Source: Stenotrophomonas indicatrix (GTDB lineage Bacteria > Pseudomonadota > Gammaproteobacteria > Xanthomonadales > Xanthomonadaceae). From it: a stretch of 64,000 nucleotides of DNA. The notes beneath the pieces were generated by a model. The model made no database searches, had not been told where the DNA came from, and saw only the letters and a program-made list of their open reading frames with translations. The position numbers and the translations under genes are program-made. The first letter of the stretch is position 1, and the number at the start of each line of letters is the position of its first letter. Shown in pieces: positions 10,757 through 20,094 of the stretch. The stretch lies in assembly GCA_041545745.1 (NCBI GenBank), contig CP168152.1, positions 866,001 to 930,000 on the forward strand, read 5' to 3'.

Positions 10757-11491
10757 ATGGGTCATAAAGTTCATCCGATTGGTATCCGCCTCGGCATTTC
10801 CAAGGACTGGAACTCCAAGTGGTACGCCAACAAGGCCGAGTTCGCTGGTTACCTGGCAGCCGACCTGAAAGTGCGCGAAATGCTGCGCAAGAAGCTGGCT
10901 CAGGCCGGCATCAGCAAGATCCTGATCGAGCGTCCGGCAAAGACCGCTCGCGTGACGATCCACACCGCCCGTCCGGGCGTGGTGATCGGCAAGCGCGGTG
11001 AGGACATCGAGAAGCTGCGCAAGGAAGTGAGCGAGATGATGGGCGTCCCGGCGCACATCAACGTCACCGAAGTGCGCAAGCCCGAGCTGGACGCACAGCT
11101 GGTTGCCGAATCGATCGCGCAGCAGCTGGAGCGTCGCATCATGTTCCGCCGTGCAATGAAGCGCTCGGTCGGCAACGCGATGCGCCTGGGTGCCCTGGGC
11201 ATCAAGGTCAACGTCGGTGGCCGCCTCAACGGTGCAGAAATCGCCCGTTCGGAGTGGTACCGCGAAGGCCGCGTGCCGCTGCACACGCTGCGTGCCGACA
11301 TCGACTATGGCTTCGCTGAAGCCAAGACGACCTACGGCATCATCGGCATCAAGGTCTGGATCTACAAGGGCGAGGTCTTCGATTTCTCCCAGGTTGGCCA
11401 GGAAAAGCAGGACGACACCCCGTCGCGCAACGATCGTCATGATCGCGGCGACCGCGGTGACCGTCAGCGCCCGGCTCGTGAAGCGAGGTAA
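10757..11491 (+). CDS. rpsC: 30S ribosomal protein S3
   Basis: S3 forms the mRNA entry site with S4 and S5. The product is 244 residues, slightly longer than the E. coli protein. An N-terminal KH domain is visible ([16 protein letters not shown]). The C-terminal tail is a charged Asp/Arg-rich stretch ([19 protein letters not shown]) that accounts for the extra length. Cotranscribed within the S10 operon, 5 bases ahead of rplP. Confidence 0.98.
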   Translation: MGHKVHPIGIRLGISKDWNSKWYANKAEFAGYLAADLKVREMLRKKLAQAGISKILIERPAKTARVTIHTARPGVVIGKRGEDIEKLRKEVSEMMGVPAHINVTEVRKPELDAQLVAESIAQQLERRIMFRRAMKRSVGNAMRLGALGIKVNVGGRLNGAEIARSEWYREGRVPLHTLRADIDYGFAEAKTTYGIIGIKVWIYKGEVFDFSQVGQEKQDDTPSRNDRHDRGDRGDRQRPAREAR

Positions 11492-11496
11492 CGACA

Positions 11497-11910
11497 ATGT
11501 TGCAACCCAAGCGAACCAAGTACCGCAAGGTGCACAAGGGCCGTAACGAAGGCCTCAGCTGGAGCGCAAACGCTGTCAGCTTTGGCGAGTACGGCCTGAA
11601 GGCAACCGCCCACGGTCAGCTGACCGCGCGTCAGATCGAAGCGGCTCGCCGCTCGATCAGCCGCTACGTGAAGCGCGGCGGCAAGATGTGGATCCGAGTG
11701 TTCCCCGACAAGCCCATCACCAAGAAGCCCATCGAAGTTCGAATGGGTTCGGGTAAGGGCAACGTGGAATACTGGGTGGCCCAGATCCAGCCCGGCCGCA
11801 TGATCTATGAAATCGAGGGTGTTACCGAGGAAGTGGCACGCGAGGCGTTCCGCCTGGCCGCTGCCAAGCTCTCGGTCACCACCACTTTCGTGACCCGGAC
11901 GGTGCGCTGA
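11497..11910 (+). CDS. rplP: 50S ribosomal protein L16
   Basis: L16 lies near the A site and organises the tRNA and factor-binding region. The product is 137 residues ([19 protein letters not shown]), the usual length. Its TGA stop shares bases with the rpmC ATG (TGATGG), implying translational coupling. Confidence 0.98.
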   Translation: MLQPKRTKYRKVHKGRNEGLSWSANAVSFGEYGLKATAHGQLTARQIEAARRSISRYVKRGGKMWIRVFPDKPITKKPIEVRMGSGKGNVEYWVAQIQPGRMIYEIEGVTEEVAREAFRLAAAKLSVTTTFVTRTVR

Positions 11911-12095
11911 TGGATATCAAAACTCTCCGTGAAAAGTCGGCTGACGACCTCAAGGCCCACCTGATCGACCTGCGTAAGGAACAGTTCTCTGTCCGTATGC
12001 AGCAGGTCACCGGCCAGCTGCCGAAGACACACGACATCCGCCGGGTGCGTCGCGAAATTGCTCGCGTCAAGACCCTGCTCGGCAGCACGAAGTAA
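11910..12095 (+). CDS. rpmC: 50S ribosomal protein L29
   Basis: L29 is a small helical protein beside L23 at the tunnel exit. The product is 61 residues ([20 protein letters not shown]), starting at the ATG that overlaps the rplP stop. The pattern [17 protein letters not shown] is typical of the family C-terminal helix. Confidence 0.97.
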
Positions 12096-12106
12096 GGATG
12101 GCCGCT

Positions 12107-12376
12107 ATGAGCGACAATACTGAAAACAAAGCGCTGCGCACGGTCGAAGGCCGTGTCGTCAGCAACAAGATGGACAAGACGGTTACCGTCCTGGTCGAGC
12201 GTCAGGTCAAGCACGCACTGTACGGCAAGTACATCAAGCGCTCGACGAAACTGCACGCCCACGATGCCGACAACGCCTGCAAGGAAGGCGATGTCGTCCG
12301 CGTGACCGAGATTGCTCCGATGTCCAAGACCAAGAACTGGCGCGTGGTGGAAGTCATCACGCGTGCGGCTGAATAA
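12107..12376 (+). CDS. rpsQ: 30S ribosomal protein S17
   Basis: S17 is a primary 16S rRNA-binding OB-fold protein. The start at 12107 ([18 protein letters not shown]) is preferred over an in-frame ATG at 12098 because AAGGATGG lies at a suitable distance. The product is 89 residues. It is the last gene of the S10 set, and rplN follows after 12 bases without a visible promoter, so S10 and spc may be read as one unit. Confidence 0.96.
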
Positions 12377-12388
12377 GGAGTCTGAATC

Positions 12389-12757
12389 ATGATCCAGATG
12401 CAGAGCTACCTTGACGTCGCCGACAATTCTGGTGCCAAGCGAGTGATGTGCTTCAAGGTGCTGGGTGGTTCCAAGCGCCGTTACGCCGGCATCGGCGACA
12501 TCATCAAGGTCACCGTGAAGGATGCGATTCCGCGCGGCAAGGTCAAGAAGGGTGAAGTGTATGACGCCGTCGTGGTGCGTACCCGCAAGGGTGTGCGTCG
12601 CGCCGACGGCTCGCTGATCCGCTTCGACGGCAACGCTGCCGTTCTGCTTAACAACAAGCAGGAGCCGATCGGGACCCGTATCTTCGGGCCGGTGACTCGT
12701 GAACTTCGTTCGGAGAAGTTCATGAAGATCGTCTCGCTCGCTCCCGAAGTGCTGTGA
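12389..12757 (+). CDS. rplN: 50S ribosomal protein L14
   Basis: L14 forms intersubunit bridges and is the binding site for the silencing factor RsfS. The product is 122 residues ([20 protein letters not shown]), matching the family length. First gene of the spc set. Confidence 0.98.
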   Translation: MIQMQSYLDVADNSGAKRVMCFKVLGGSKRRYAGIGDIIKVTVKDAIPRGKVKKGEVYDAVVVRTRKGVRRADGSLIRFDGNAAVLLNNKQEPIGTRIFGPVTRELRSEKFMKIVSLAPEVL

Positions 12758-12773
12758 GCGACAGGAGATAATC

Positions 12774-13091
12774 ATGGCTAACCGTATCAAGAAGGGCGAC
12801 CAGGTTGTCGTCAACGCTGGCAAGGACAAGGGTAAGCAGGGCGAAGTCGTCCGCGTCGATGGCGACCGTCTGGTCGTCGCCAACGTGAACATCGTCAAGC
12901 GCCACACCAAGCCGAACCCGCAGGCAGGTGTTGCCGGCGGCGTGGTCGAGCGTGAAGCGTCGATCCATATCTCCAACGTGAATGTGCTGAACCCGGCTTC
13001 GGGCAAGGGCGAGCGCGTTGGCTTCAAGGTGCTGGAGGATGGACGCAAACTGCGTGTGTTCCGCTCCAGCGGTGAGGCGCTCGACGCCTGA
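12774..13091 (+). CDS. rplX: 50S ribosomal protein L24
   Basis: L24 is an assembly-initiator protein with a KOW motif. The product is 105 residues ([20 protein letters not shown]), and [20 protein letters not shown] is the KOW segment. RBS AGGAG precedes the start. Confidence 0.97.
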   Translation: MANRIKKGDQVVVNAGKDKGKQGEVVRVDGDRLVVANVNIVKRHTKPNPQAGVAGGVVEREASIHISNVNVLNPASGKGERVGFKVLEDGRKLRVFRSSGEALDA

Positions 13092-13102
13092 GGAATGAGA
13101 AG

Positions 13103-13645
13103 ATGACTTCCCGTCTCGAAAAGTTTTACAAGGAAGAAGTGGTGCCGGCGCTGATGAAGCAGTTCGGTTACACCAATTCCATGCAGGTGCCGAAGCTGGT
13201 CAAGGTCACCCTGAACATGGGTGTCGGCGAAGCGGCCACCAACAAGAAGATCCTGGAAAACGCCGTTGGCGACATGACCAAGATCTCGGGCCAGAAGCCG
13301 ATCGTCACCAAGTCGCGTATCTCGGTGGCATCGTTCAAGATCCGTGATGGTTGGCCGATCGGCTGCAAGACCACGCTGCGTCGCCACAAGATGTACGAGT
13401 TCCTGGACCGCCTGATCAACATCTCGCTGCCGCGCGTGCGCGACTTCCGTGGTGTTTCCGGTCGTTCCTTCGACGGTCGCGGCAACTTCAACATGGGTGT
13501 GAAGGAACAGATCATCTTCCCGGAAATCGACTTCGACGCTGTCGACGCGATCCGCGGTATGGATATCGCCATCACCACCACTGCGAAGACCGACGCGGAA
13601 GCGAAGGCGCTGCTGGCAGCGTTCAAGTTCCCGTTCCGTAACTGA
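13103..13645 (+). CDS. rplE: 50S ribosomal protein L5
   Basis: L5 binds 5S rRNA and contacts S13 across the subunit interface. The product is 180 residues ([20 protein letters not shown]). Family segments [11 protein letters not shown] and [20 protein letters not shown] are present. Confidence 0.98.
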   Translation: MTSRLEKFYKEEVVPALMKQFGYTNSMQVPKLVKVTLNMGVGEAATNKKILENAVGDMTKISGQKPIVTKSRISVASFKIRDGWPIGCKTTLRRHKMYEFLDRLINISLPRVRDFRGVSGRSFDGRGNFNMGVKEQIIFPEIDFDAVDAIRGMDIAITTTAKTDAEAKALLAAFKFPFRN

Positions 13646-13663
13646 TTCGTCGAGGAAACCGAA

Positions 13664-13969
13664 ATGGCAAAGACCTCCATGGTCAACCGCGACATCAAGC
13701 GGAAGAAACTGGCTGAAAAGTTCGCTGTCAAGCGTGCTGCTCTGAAGAAGATCGTGTCCTCCCCGGACGCGAGCTACGAAGAGAAGATCGAGGCCTCCAC
13801 CAAGTTGTCGAAGCTGCCGCGCGATTCGTCGCCGAGCCGCCACCGCAACCGTTGCGAACTGTCTGGCCGCCCGCGTGGCGTGTACAGCAAGTTCGGCCTG
13901 GGTCGCAACAAGCTGCGCGAAGCCACCATGCGTGGCGACGTTCCGGGCCTGCGCAAGGCCAGCTGGTAA
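13664..13969 (+). CDS. rpsN: 30S ribosomal protein S14 (zinc-independent long form)
   Basis: S14 is needed for 30S head assembly. The 101-residue product ([20 protein letters not shown] to GLRKASW) is the long C-minus form: there is no CxxC zinc ribbon. It is followed by a 231-base gap with a terminator-like hairpin before rpsH, unusual inside the spc operon. Confidence 0.98.
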   Translation: MAKTSMVNRDIKRKKLAEKFAVKRAALKKIVSSPDASYEEKIEASTKLSKLPRDSSPSRHRNRCELSGRPRGVYSKFGLGRNKLREATMRGDVPGLRKASW

Positions 13970-14057
13970 TACCAGCCGGTCCTGCCAGCGAGGGTGCCTT
14001 CGGGGGCCCTCGCAGCCGGGGAGAGGGGACGTTCAGCTTTCCCTCTGCAAAAAACCG

Positions 14058-14085
14058 AAGAGCCCGACGCAAGTCGGGCTCTTTT
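14058..14085 (+). terminator. intrinsic-terminator-like hairpin between rpsN and rpsH
   Basis: AAGAGCCCGAC (14058-14068), a GCAA tetraloop and GTCGGGCTCTT (14073-14083) form a perfect 11-bp stem leading into TCTTTTGG. This is a credible but short-tailed intrinsic terminator inside the spc operon. A TATACT at 14090-14095 just downstream could serve a new promoter for rpsH onward, although no good -35 is visible. Confidence 0.65.
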
Positions 14086-14200
14086 GGCGTATACTCCCGC
14101 GTCTTGCTCTGCGCAACGCGTAGGGGAGGGGGCCTGGCCCGTTTCCAGGAGACAACAGATTTTCGCGAAAGCGGATATCGGTGCACTCAAAGGTACTCAT

Positions 14201-14599
14201 ATGAGCATGACTGATCCCATCGCCGACCTGCTGGTCCGCATCAAGAATGCGGCAGCGGTTGGCAAGCAGACGGTGAAAGCCCCGTCGTCCAAGATCAAGG
14301 TTGCGATCGCCCAGGTCCTGAAGGACGAGGGTTACATCGCCGACCTGCGCGTGACCGCGCTCGAGAACAACAAGTCCGAGCTGGAAATCGTGCTGAAGTA
14401 TTTCGAAGGCAAGCCGGTCATCGCGACCCTGAAGCGCTTCTCGCGTTCGGGCCTGCGCCAGTACCGCGGCAAGAGCGAACTGCCGAAGGTCATGAACGGC
14501 CTGGGCATTTCCATCATTTCCACCTCCAAGGGCATCATGACTGATGCGCAGGCGCGCCAGTTGGGCGTCGGCGGCGAAGTCCTGTGCTTCGTGGCCTAA
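14201..14599 (+). CDS. rpsH: 30S ribosomal protein S8
   Basis: S8 binds the central domain of 16S rRNA and in E. coli represses the spc operon by binding mRNA near rplE. The start at 14201 gives [20 protein letters not shown] and 132 residues; AAAGG lies 7-12 bases upstream. It is separated from rpsN by a 231-base gap with a terminator-like hairpin, so it may have its own promoter. Confidence 0.97.
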   Translation: MSMTDPIADLLVRIKNAAAVGKQTVKAPSSKIKVAIAQVLKDEGYIADLRVTALENNKSELEIVLKYFEGKPVIATLKRFSRSGLRQYRGKSELPKVMNGLGISIISTSKGIMTDAQARQLGVGGEVLCFVA

Positions 14600-14616
14600 G
14601 GCGAAAGGAGTAGACC

Positions 14617-15141
14617 ATGTCCCGTGTAGCCAAGAAGCCGATCGACCTGGGTAAGGTTGAACTGAACGTCCAGAACGACAACGTCATCGCCAAGGGCCCG
14701 AAGGGCACCCTGTCGCTGGCCAAGCCGGCTGGTATCAACATCAATGTCGAAAACGGCGTTGCCACCCTGAGCACCGACAACGTGGACCTGATCCCGCTGA
14801 CCGGTACCGTCCGCGCCATCCTGTCCAACATGGTCAAGGGTGTTTCCGAAGGCTTCGAGCGCAAGCTTGAGCTGGTCGGCGTGGGTTACCGTGCTGCGAT
14901 GCAGGGCAAGGACCTCAGCCTGTCGCTGGGCTACTCGCACCCGATCGTGTTCGTGGCGCCGGAAGGCATCACCATCACCACCCCGACCCAGACCGAAATC
15001 CTGGTGCAGGGCGCTGACAAGCAGGCCGTCGGTGAAGCTGCCGCCAAGATCCGTGCGTTCCGCAAGCCGGAGCCGTACAAGGGCAAGGGCGTGAAGTACT
15101 CCGACGAAGTCATCATCCGTAAGGAAGCCAAGAAGGCGTAA
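14617..15141 (+). CDS. rplF: 50S ribosomal protein L6
   Basis: L6 lies near the factor-binding site of the 50S subunit. The product is 174 residues ([20 protein letters not shown]) with the typical C-terminal motif [23 protein letters not shown] precedes it. It follows rpsH by 17 bases and is followed by an 85-base gap. Confidence 0.98.
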   Translation: MSRVAKKPIDLGKVELNVQNDNVIAKGPKGTLSLAKPAGININVENGVATLSTDNVDLIPLTGTVRAILSNMVKGVSEGFERKLELVGVGYRAAMQGKDLSLSLGYSHPIVFVAPEGITITTPTQTEILVQGADKQAVGEAAAKIRAFRKPEPYKGKGVKYSDEVIIRKEAKKA

Positions 15142-15226
15142 GCGCGAGTCCCTCGCAAGAGCCCGCACATCCATTGCGGACTTTCCAGGGAAAAGCCCAA
15201 CCTTCAGCTTTCAAGGAAAAAACATC

Positions 15227-15580
15227 ATGAACAAGAACATCGCCCGCCTGCGTCGCGCCAAGTCGACCCGTGCCCACATCCGTGTGCTCGGTGTGGCCCG
15301 CCTGTCGGTGCTGCGCACCGGCCAGCACCTGTACGCACAGGTCTTCACCGCTGACGGCTCGAAGGTGCTGGCTGCTGCCAACACCACCCAGGCCGACATC
15401 AAGGAAGGCCTGAAGAACGGCAAGAACGCCGATGCCGCCGCCAAGGTTGGCCGCATCGTCGCTGAGCGCGCCAAGGCCGCCGGCGTCGAGAAGGTTGCCT
15501 TCGATCGTTCGGGTTACCGTTACCACGGCCGCATCAAGGCCCTGGCTGACGCTGCCCGCGAAGCCGGCCTGCAGTTCTAA
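15227..15580 (+). CDS. rplR: 50S ribosomal protein L18
   Basis: L18 binds 5S rRNA with L5 and L25. The product is 117 residues ([20 protein letters not shown]), ending in [19 protein letters not shown], which is characteristic. A 160-base gap with three hairpins follows before rpsE. Confidence 0.98.
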   Translation: MNKNIARLRRAKSTRAHIRVLGVARLSVLRTGQHLYAQVFTADGSKVLAAANTTQADIKEGLKNGKNADAAAKVGRIVAERAKAAGVEKVAFDRSGYRYHGRIKALADAAREAGLQF

Positions 15581-15586
15581 GGATCA

Positions 15587-15665
15587 GGGCAGGGGACTTC
15601 GGTCCCCATGCCCGCCTGCTCGCCAGCCTGAGTGAGGCTGGGCGGCGCCGCTCTTCTGCAGCGGC
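15587..15665 (+). promoter_or_regulatory. three consecutive hairpins between rplR and rpsE
   Basis: The rplR-rpsE gap (15581-15740) folds into three adjacent stems. They are GGGGAC-TTCG-GTCCCC (15592-15607) with outer GGGCA/TGCCC pairing, CCAGCCT/AGGCTGG (15623-15641), and GCCGCT/AGCGGC (15647-15665). None has a T-run. They may be processing or regulatory sites inside the spc transcript. Confidence 0.45.
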
Positions 15666-15740
15666 CCACCGCAACAACGCACCACTCCACAACCATAAGC
15701 GGCCTCGAGCCGTACATAACCCAACAACCAAGGAATAAAC

Positions 15741-16283
15741 ATGGCAGAAGAACGTCAGCAGCGGGGTCGCGATCGCGACCGTAACCGCGAAGAGAAAGTC
15801 GACGACGGCATGATCGAAAAGCTGGTCGCGGTCAACCGCGTCAGCAAGACCGTCAAGGGTGGCCGTCAGTTCACCTTCACCGCCCTGACTGTTGTCGGCG
15901 ACGGCGAAGGCAAGGTCGGTTTCGGTTATGGCAAGGCCCGCGAAGTGCCGGTCGCCATCCAGAAGTCGATGGAGCAGGCTCGCAAGAACCAGGTCACCGT
16001 CGATCTGAACAACGGCACCCTGTGGCACACCATCAAGGATGGTCACGGCGCAGCGCGCGTGTTCATGCAGCCGGCTTCCGAAGGTACCGGCGTCATTGCC
16101 GGTGGTGCCATGCGCGCCGTCCTGGAAGCAGTGGGCGTGAAGAACGTGCTGGCCAAGGCCACCGGTTCGCGCAACCCGATCAACCTGGTGCGTGCCACCG
16201 TGAAGGGCCTGACTGCAGCGCAGTCGCCGGCTCGTATCGCGGCCAAGCGCGGCAAGAAGGTGGAGGATCTCAACCATGGCTAA
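15741..16283 (+). CDS. rpsE: 30S ribosomal protein S5
   Basis: S5 is part of the mRNA entry channel and affects fidelity. The product is 180 residues, longer than in E. coli because of a charged N-terminal extension ([19 protein letters not shown]). The S5 N-terminal RNA-binding domain ([18 protein letters not shown]) and C-terminal domain follow. Its 3' end overlaps the rpmD start by 8 bases. Confidence 0.98.
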   Translation: MAEERQQRGRDRDRNREEKVDDGMIEKLVAVNRVSKTVKGGRQFTFTALTVVGDGEGKVGFGYGKAREVPVAIQKSMEQARKNQVTVDLNNGTLWHTIKDGHGAARVFMQPASEGTGVIAGGAMRAVLEAVGVKNVLAKATGSRNPINLVRATVKGLTAAQSPARIAAKRGKKVEDLNHG

Positions 16284-16467
16284 TGAAACCACCAAGACCG
16301 TCAAGGTCCGTCTGGTTCGCGGCCTGCGTGGTGCCCAGGCGCGTCATCGCCTGTCGGTGCGTGCGCTGGGTCTGGGCAAGCTGAACGATGTGCGTGAACT
16401 GAAGGACAGCCCGCAGGTTCGCGGCCTGATCAACAAGGTCCACTACCTCGTCAAGGTTGAGGAATAA
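16276..16467 (+). CDS. rpmD: 50S ribosomal protein L30
   Basis: L30 is a small 50S protein bound to 23S domain II. The product is 63 residues ([20 protein letters not shown]). The start overlaps rpsE, suggesting translational coupling. Confidence 0.97.
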   Translation: MANETTKTVKVRLVRGLRGAQARHRLSVRALGLGKLNDVRELKDSPQVRGLINKVHYLVKVEE

Positions 16468-16471
16468 TCCA

Positions 16472-16915
16472 ATGACCATGCATCTGAATGAATTGAGCCC
16501 GGCACCGGGCGCCCGCAAGGAACGTACCCGCGTCGGTCGCGGTATCGGTTCCGGCCTGGGCAAGACCTGCGGCCGCGGCCACAAGGGTTCGTTCGCCCGT
16601 AAGGGTGGCGGCAAGATCAAGGCTGGCTTCGAAGGCGGCCAGACCCCCATGCAGCGTCGTCTGCCGAAGATCGGCTTCCGTTCGCCGATCGCCAAGGACA
16701 CCGCTGAAGTGCTGCTGTACCAGCTGGACAAGCTGCCGGCCGGCGAGATCGACTTCGCTGCCCTGCGTGCTGCCAAGCTGGTTCCGAGCACTGCCAAGAA
16801 GGCCAAGGTCGTCGTCAAGGGCGAAGTGACCAAGGCGTTCACCCTGAAGGGTGTTGCTGCCACGGCTGGTGCCAAGGCTGCGATCGAAGCTGCCGGCGGC
16901 AGCGTAACGGAGTAA
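16472..16915 (+). CDS. rplO: 50S ribosomal protein L15
   Basis: L15 is a late 50S assembly protein. The ATG at 16472 ([20 protein letters not shown]) is chosen because GAGGAA at 16459-16464 is 7 bases away; a second ATG at 16478 is possible. The product is 147 residues with the basic glycine-rich N-terminus [19 protein letters not shown]. Confidence 0.96.
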   Translation: MTMHLNELSPAPGARKERTRVGRGIGSGLGKTCGRGHKGSFARKGGGKIKAGFEGGQTPMQRRLPKIGFRSPIAKDTAEVLLYQLDKLPAGEIDFAALRAAKLVPSTAKKAKVVVKGEVTKAFTLKGVAATAGAKAAIEAAGGSVTE

Positions 16916-16922
16916 GAGAATC

Positions 16923-18290
16923 ATGGCGCAAGCTGGCATCGGTAACCTCGCGGGCGGAATGGGCAAGTTCACTGAACTTCGCCAACGTTTGCTGTTCGTC
17001 GTCGGGGCTTTGATCGTCTATCGCATCGGCTGCTACGTGCCGGTGCCGGGCGTCAATCCCGATGCCATGCTTGCCATGATGCAACAGCAGGGCGGCGGCA
17101 TCGTGGACATGTTCAACATGTTCTCGGGCGGCGCCCTGCACCGTTTCAGCATTTTCGCGCTGAACGTGATGCCGTACATTTCGGCATCGATCGTGATGCA
17201 GCTGGCTGTGCACATCTTCCCCGCCTTGAAGGCGATGCAGAAGGAAGGTGAGTCCGGCCGCCGCAAGATCACCCAGTATTCGCGCATCGGCGCCGTGCTG
17301 CTCGCAGTGGTGCAGGGCGGTTCGATCGCGCTGGCGCTGCAGGGCCAGGTGTCGCCGACCGGCGCACCGGTCGTGTACATGCCGGGCATGGGCTTCGTGC
17401 TCACTGCCGTGGTCGCACTGACCGCCGGCACCATGTTCCTGATGTGGGTTGGTGAGCAGGTGACCGAGCGCGGCATCGGCAACGGCGTCTCGCTGATCAT
17501 CTTCGCTGGTATCGTGGCGGGCCTGCCGGGCGCGGTCATCCACACCTTCGACGCCTACCGCGACGGCAACATCCAGTTCATCCAGCTGCTGCTGATCGCC
17601 ATCGTCGTGCTCGCCTTCACCTTCTTCGTGGTGTTTGTCGAACGCGGCCAGCGCCGGATCACGGTGAACTACGCGCGCCGCCAGGGCGGTCGCAACGCGT
17701 ACATGAACCAGACCTCGTTCCTGCCGCTGAAGCTGAACATGGCCGGTGTCATCCCGGCGATCTTCGCCTCGAGCCTGCTGGCCTTCCCGGCCACCTTGGC
17801 CATGTGGTCCGGCCAGGCGGCCAACCAGAGCACCTTTGGCCAGACCCTGCAGAAGGTCGCCAATGCCCTGGGACCGGGCGAGCCGCTGCACATGATCGTG
17901 TTCGCTGCGCTGATCACCGGTTTCGCGTTCTTCTATACTGCGCTGGTGTTCAACTCGCAGGAAACCGCCGACAACCTGAAGAAGTCGGGTGCGCTGATTC
18001 CGGGCATCCGTCCGGGCAAGGCCACCGCCGACTACATTGACGGCGTGTTGACCCGACTGACTGCTGCCGGTTCGGCTTACCTGGTGATCGTCTGCCTGCT
18101 GCCGGAACTGATGCGCACGCAGCTGAATGCCTCGTTCTACTTCGGCGGTACTTCGCTGTTGATCGTGGTGGTGGTGGTGATGGACTTCATCGCCCAGGTG
18201 CAGGCGCACCTGATGTCCCACCAGTACGAGAGCCTGCTGAAGAAGGCCAACCTGAAGGGCGGCAACCGCGGTGGTTTTGCTCGCGGCTGA
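16923..18290 (+). CDS. secY: preprotein translocase subunit SecY
   Basis: SecY is the channel of the Sec translocase in the inner membrane, working with SecE, SecG and SecA. The product is 455 residues and shows ten hydrophobic segments. It begins [20 protein letters not shown]. The cytoplasmic loop with [18 protein letters not shown] is the conserved SecA- and ribosome-contact region. It is the last gene of the spc set. rpmJ, which follows secY in E. coli, is not found in the next 346 bases. Confidence 0.98.
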   Translation: MAQAGIGNLAGGMGKFTELRQRLLFVVGALIVYRIGCYVPVPGVNPDAMLAMMQQQGGGIVDMFNMFSGGALHRFSIFALNVMPYISASIVMQLAVHIFPALKAMQKEGESGRRKITQYSRIGAVLLAVVQGGSIALALQGQVSPTGAPVVYMPGMGFVLTAVVALTAGTMFLMWVGEQVTERGIGNGVSLIIFAGIVAGLPGAVIHTFDAYRDGNIQFIQLLLIAIVVLAFTFFVVFVERGQRRITVNYARRQGGRNAYMNQTSFLPLKLNMAGVIPAIFASSLLAFPATLAMWSGQAANQSTFGQTLQKVANALGPGEPLHMIVFAALITGFAFFYTALVFNSQETADNLKKSGALIPGIRPGKATADYIDGVLTRLTAAGSAYLVIVCLLPELMRTQLNASFYFGGTSLLIVVVVVMDFIAQVQAHLMSHQYESLLKKANLKGGNRGGFARG

Positions 18291-18305
18291 TTAGCCTGCT
18301 ATACT
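18277..18305 (+). promoter_or_regulatory. promoter of the alpha operon (rpsM), distal
   Basis: TTGCTC at 18277-18282, a 17-base spacer and TATACT at 18300-18305 (preceded by TGC, an extended -10) lie across the secY stop codon. This would start transcription of a leader of about 320 bases before rpsM. Confidence 0.6.
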
Positions 18306-18520
18306 TTCGTCTTCCTGACGTGATGGTCCTCCGCTTCGCGGACTCTGGCCACACAAACGAAGGGCGGCCCCCGCAGCGGTTCCGGGTGGGGGTGTGATGA
18401 GGTGGTCCCGCGCTGGAGTAGCGCGGGCGGCCCGGGAGGAAACTCCAGGTCCAACCCCATCCGGCGCCGGAGCCTGGGCACACTCCCCGGGCCGGGTTCA
18501 TGAAACCTCTGGTTTCACGG
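18306..18520 (+). other. structured leader between secY and rpsM
   Basis: This gap is GC-rich and hairpin-dense. Stems include TCCGC-TTC-GCGGA (18330-18342), CCCGCGCT-GGAGT-AGCGCGGG (18407-18427) and TGAAACC-TCT-GGTTTCA (18501-18517). No open frame resembles rpmJ or any protein. It is probably a transcribed 5' leader of the alpha operon. E. coli S4 regulates a leader at this position, but the fold here was not matched to that one. Confidence 0.4.
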
Positions 18521-18522
18521 GC

Positions 18523-18551
18523 TTCCAAGTAAACCGGAACCTTGTTAGTAT
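18523..18551 (+). promoter_or_regulatory. possible proximal promoter of rpsM
   Basis: TTCCAA (18523-18528), 17 bases, and TAGTAT (18546-18551) preceded by TGT form an extended -10 with a weak -35, about 85 bases before rpsM. It could be a second start site downstream of the structured leader. Confidence 0.35.
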
Positions 18552-18636
18552 CACTGGTTCACTTTTTTGATCCATCCTGCCGGATCGGCGTGCCTTGAGC
18601 GCGCTGTCGGCCATCACTCAGCTGGAGAACCGCGTC

Positions 18637-18993
18637 ATGGCGCGTATTGCAGGCGTCAACCTGCCAGCCCAGAAGCATGTCTGGGTCGGGTTGCAAAGCA
18701 TTTACGGCATCGGCCGTACCCGTTCGAAGAAGGTCTGCGAAGTCGCAGGCGTCACTTCGACCACCAAGATCCGCGATCTGTCGGAGCCGGAAATCGAGCG
18801 CCTGCGCGCCGAAGTCGGCAAGTACATCGTGGAAGGCGATCTGCGCCGTGAAATCGGTATCGCGATCAAGCGCCTGATGGACCTGGGCTGCTACCGCGGC
18901 CTGCGTCACCGTCGCGGTCTGCCGCTGCGTGGCCAGCGCACCCGTACCAACGCCCGCACCCGCAAGGGCCCGCGCAAGGCGATCAGGAAGTAA
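18637..18993 (+). CDS. rpsM: 30S ribosomal protein S13
   Basis: S13 contacts the P-site tRNA and bridges to L5. The ATG at 18637 follows GGAGAAC and gives [20 protein letters not shown], 118 residues, the E. coli length. Upstream in-frame residues lack homology and are excluded. First gene of the alpha operon. Confidence 0.98.
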   Translation: MARIAGVNLPAQKHVWVGLQSIYGIGRTRSKKVCEVAGVTSTTKIRDLSEPEIERLRAEVGKYIVEGDLRREIGIAIKRLMDLGCYRGLRHRRGLPLRGQRTRTNARTRKGPRKAIRK

Positions 18994-19004
18994 GGGACAT
19001 ATAA

Positions 19005-19394
19005 ATGGCTAAGCCTGCTGCTAAGACCAAGAAGAAGATCAAGCGCGTCGTCACCGACGGCGTTGCCCACGTCCACGCTTCGTTCAACAACACCATCGTT
19101 ACCATCACCGACCGTCAGGGCAACGCTCTGTCGTGGGCGACCTCCGGTGGCGCTGGCTTCCGCGGTTCGCGCAAGTCGACCCCGTTCGCAGCCCAGGTGG
19201 CTGCCGAAAAGGCCGGTCGTGCTGCGCTGGACTACGGCGTGAAGTCGCTGGAAGTCCGCATCAAGGGTCCGGGTCCGGGCCGTGAGTCGGCCGTGCGTTC
19301 GTTGAACAACGTCGGCTACAAGATCACCAACATCATCGACGTGACGCCTATCCCGCACAACGGGTGCCGTCCGCCGAAGAAGCGTCGCGTCTAA
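19005..19394 (+). CDS. rpsK: 30S ribosomal protein S11
   Basis: S11 forms part of the platform near the E site. The product is 129 residues ([20 protein letters not shown] to [12 protein letters not shown]). It is 11 bases after rpsM and 15 before rpsD. Confidence 0.98.
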   Translation: MAKPAAKTKKKIKRVVTDGVAHVHASFNNTIVTITDRQGNALSWATSGGAGFRGSRKSTPFAAQVAAEKAGRAALDYGVKSLEVRIKGPGPGRESAVRSLNNVGYKITNIIDVTPIPHNGCRPPKKRRV

Positions 19395-19409
19395 AGGGAG
19401 CGATAAGAA

Positions 19410-20039
19410 ATGGCTCGTTATATCGGTCCTACCTGTAAGCTCGCCCGTCGCGAAGGCGCCGACCTGTCCCTGAAGAGCCCGGCGCGTGCGCTGGATTCCA
19501 AGTGCAAGTTGGAGCAGAAGCCCGGCCAGCATGGCGCCACTGCCCGTAAGGGCAAGCTGTCCGACTACGCTACCCAGCTGCGTGAAAAGCAGAAGGTCAA
19601 GCGTATCTACGGTCTGCTGGAGCGTCAGTTCCGCAACTACTACAAGAAGGCCTCGACCAAGAAGGGCAACACCGGCGAGAACCTCCTGCAGCTGCTGGAA
19701 ACCCGCCTGGACAACGTTGTCTACCGCATGGGCTTCGCCGTGACCCGTCCGGCTGCCCGTCAGCTGGTGTCGCACCGCGGCGTCACCGTGAATGGCAAGT
19801 CGGTCAACCTGGCCTCGTACCAGGTCAAGGCTGGCGACGCCATCGCTCTGTCTGAAAAGGCTGCCAAGCAGCTGCGCGTCCAGGAAGCCCTGACCGTCGC
19901 CGCCCAGCATGACCTGAGCCCGTCGTGGGTTGAAGTGGATTCCGGCAAGTTCTCCGGCATCTTCAAGGCTGTTCCGGATCGTTCGGATCTGCCTGCAGAC
20001 ATCAACGAAGCGCTGATCGTCGAGCTGTATTCGAAGTAA
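19410..20039 (+). CDS. rpsD: 30S ribosomal protein S4
   Basis: S4 initiates 30S assembly and in E. coli represses the alpha operon. The product is 209 residues ([20 protein letters not shown]). The S4 RNA-binding domain ([20 protein letters not shown]) is clear at about residues 95-160. Confidence 0.98.
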   Translation: MARYIGPTCKLARREGADLSLKSPARALDSKCKLEQKPGQHGATARKGKLSDYATQLREKQKVKRIYGLLERQFRNYYKKASTKKGNTGENLLQLLETRLDNVVYRMGFAVTRPAARQLVSHRGVTVNGKSVNLASYQVKAGDAIALSEKAAKQLRVQEALTVAAQHDLSPSWVEVDSGKFSGIFKAVPDRSDLPADINEALIVELYSK

Positions 20040-20094
20040 TTCACATTGGAGAGCCCCCGGCGACGGCCGGGGGTTCACTAGGAGAACCCGCAAC

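Noticed and set aside
18361..18480. Possible RNase P or SRP RNA in the secY-rpsM gap, suggested by GGGAGGAAACTCC
   Set aside because: The core is only partly like RNase P RNA and other conserved regions are missing. It is left as a structured leader.
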